The position numbers were made by a program, and so were the translations under genes. The notes beneath the pieces are model-generated. The model worked only from the letters and a program-made list of their open reading frames with translations, was not told where the DNA came from and did not search any database. Shown here piece after piece: positions 6,255-6,446 of a DNA stretch of 6,446 nucleotides. The DNA comes from an uncultured Coriobacteriales bacterium (lineage in GTDB: Bacteria > Actinomycetota > Coriobacteriia > Coriobacteriales > UMGS124). Where the stretch lies: positions 1-6,446 of the forward strand of contig CAKUKJ010000148.1 of the NCBI GenBank assembly GCA_934662525.1, given 5' to 3'. Position 1 is the stretch's first letter; each line of letters opens with the position of its first letter.

Positions 6255-6446
6255 GCGTAAGAAGCGCGGATAGACGTGGGATGTGTTCCTGACGATAGGG
6301 AGACGCGGAGCTGTGGGGTGCCGCGCCACCCCATTTCTACAATCTGTCCCCCTCCCGCGCTACGATGATTGATTTGTGTCCCCTTTGTGAACCTCCCGAT
6401 CCCGCTTGCCAGAAGGGGGGAGGCGCGCGTATAGTTCATCCCCGCG
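6255..6446. other. Non-coding stretch to the right edge
   Basis: No credible gene. It contains a 7-bp hairpin TGGGGTG/CACCCCA (6314-6320 with 6327-6333, loop CCGCGC) followed by TTT, which could be a second, weaker plus-strand terminator. Two copies of TGTCCCC in the same orientation (6345-6351 and 6377-6383) and a promoter-like element at the end are also present. Confidence 0.55.
6406..6435 (+). promoter_or_regulatory. Sigma-70-type promoter pointing out of the window
   Basis: TTGCCA (6406-6411) and TATAGT (6430-6435) each match 5 of 6 consensus bases with an 18-bp, very G-rich spacer. Transcription would start around 6442, so a plus-strand gene, possibly an RNA gene, should lie just beyond the right edge. 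CCTCCC (6392-6397) and GGGAGG (6418-6423) form an inverted repeat across it. This is the best promoter match in the window. Confidence 0.5.

Overview
The window is G+C-rich with strong G/C preference at third codon positions, clean Shine-Dalgarno sites and compact same-strand gene clusters. This fits a high-GC actinobacterium. The protein styles (HelD-type helicase, ACT-type threonine ammonia-lyase, a GNAT with a long basic tail) would suit a Coriobacteriia-like host, but no marker gene here fixes the lineage.

Layout. Four genes lie on the minus strand and one on the plus strand. (1) Positions 882 to 1: N-terminal 294 residues of a PLP-dependent threonine ammonia-lyase (ilvA/tdcB type); its C-terminus lies beyond the left edge. 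(2) Positions 940-977: a GC-rich hairpin separating ilvA from the upstream cluster and probably ending that cluster's transcript. (3) Positions 4858 to 994: a tightly packed three-gene minus-strand cluster. Its order of transcription is a 96-aa protein of unknown function, a 727-aa HelD-like UvrD/Rep-family ATPase, and a 466-aa protein of unknown function. The first two are separated by nothing but a TAA and are in the same reading frame. The last two overlap by 11 bp. (4) Positions 4859-5275: a 417-bp divergent intergenic region with likely promoter and leader elements. (5) Positions 5276-6193: a plus-strand GNAT acetyltransferase with a long low-complexity basic N-terminal tail, followed by a convincing intrinsic terminator at 6218-6254. 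(6) Positions 6255-6446: non-coding, ending with a promoter-like element (6406-6435) that points out of the right edge.

How the genes may work together. HelD proteins bind RNA polymerase and recycle stalled or post-termination complexes by ATP-driven conformational change. The stop/start junction on one side of helD and the overlap on the other suggest that the 96-aa and 466-aa proteins are made in proportion to it. They may act with it or under the same conditions. This uncharacterised trio is the most interesting part of the window; the functional link is inferred from gene packing only. The acetyltransferase is divergent from the trio and could share regulatory DNA with it. The threonine ammonia-lyase looks like ordinary amino-acid metabolism.
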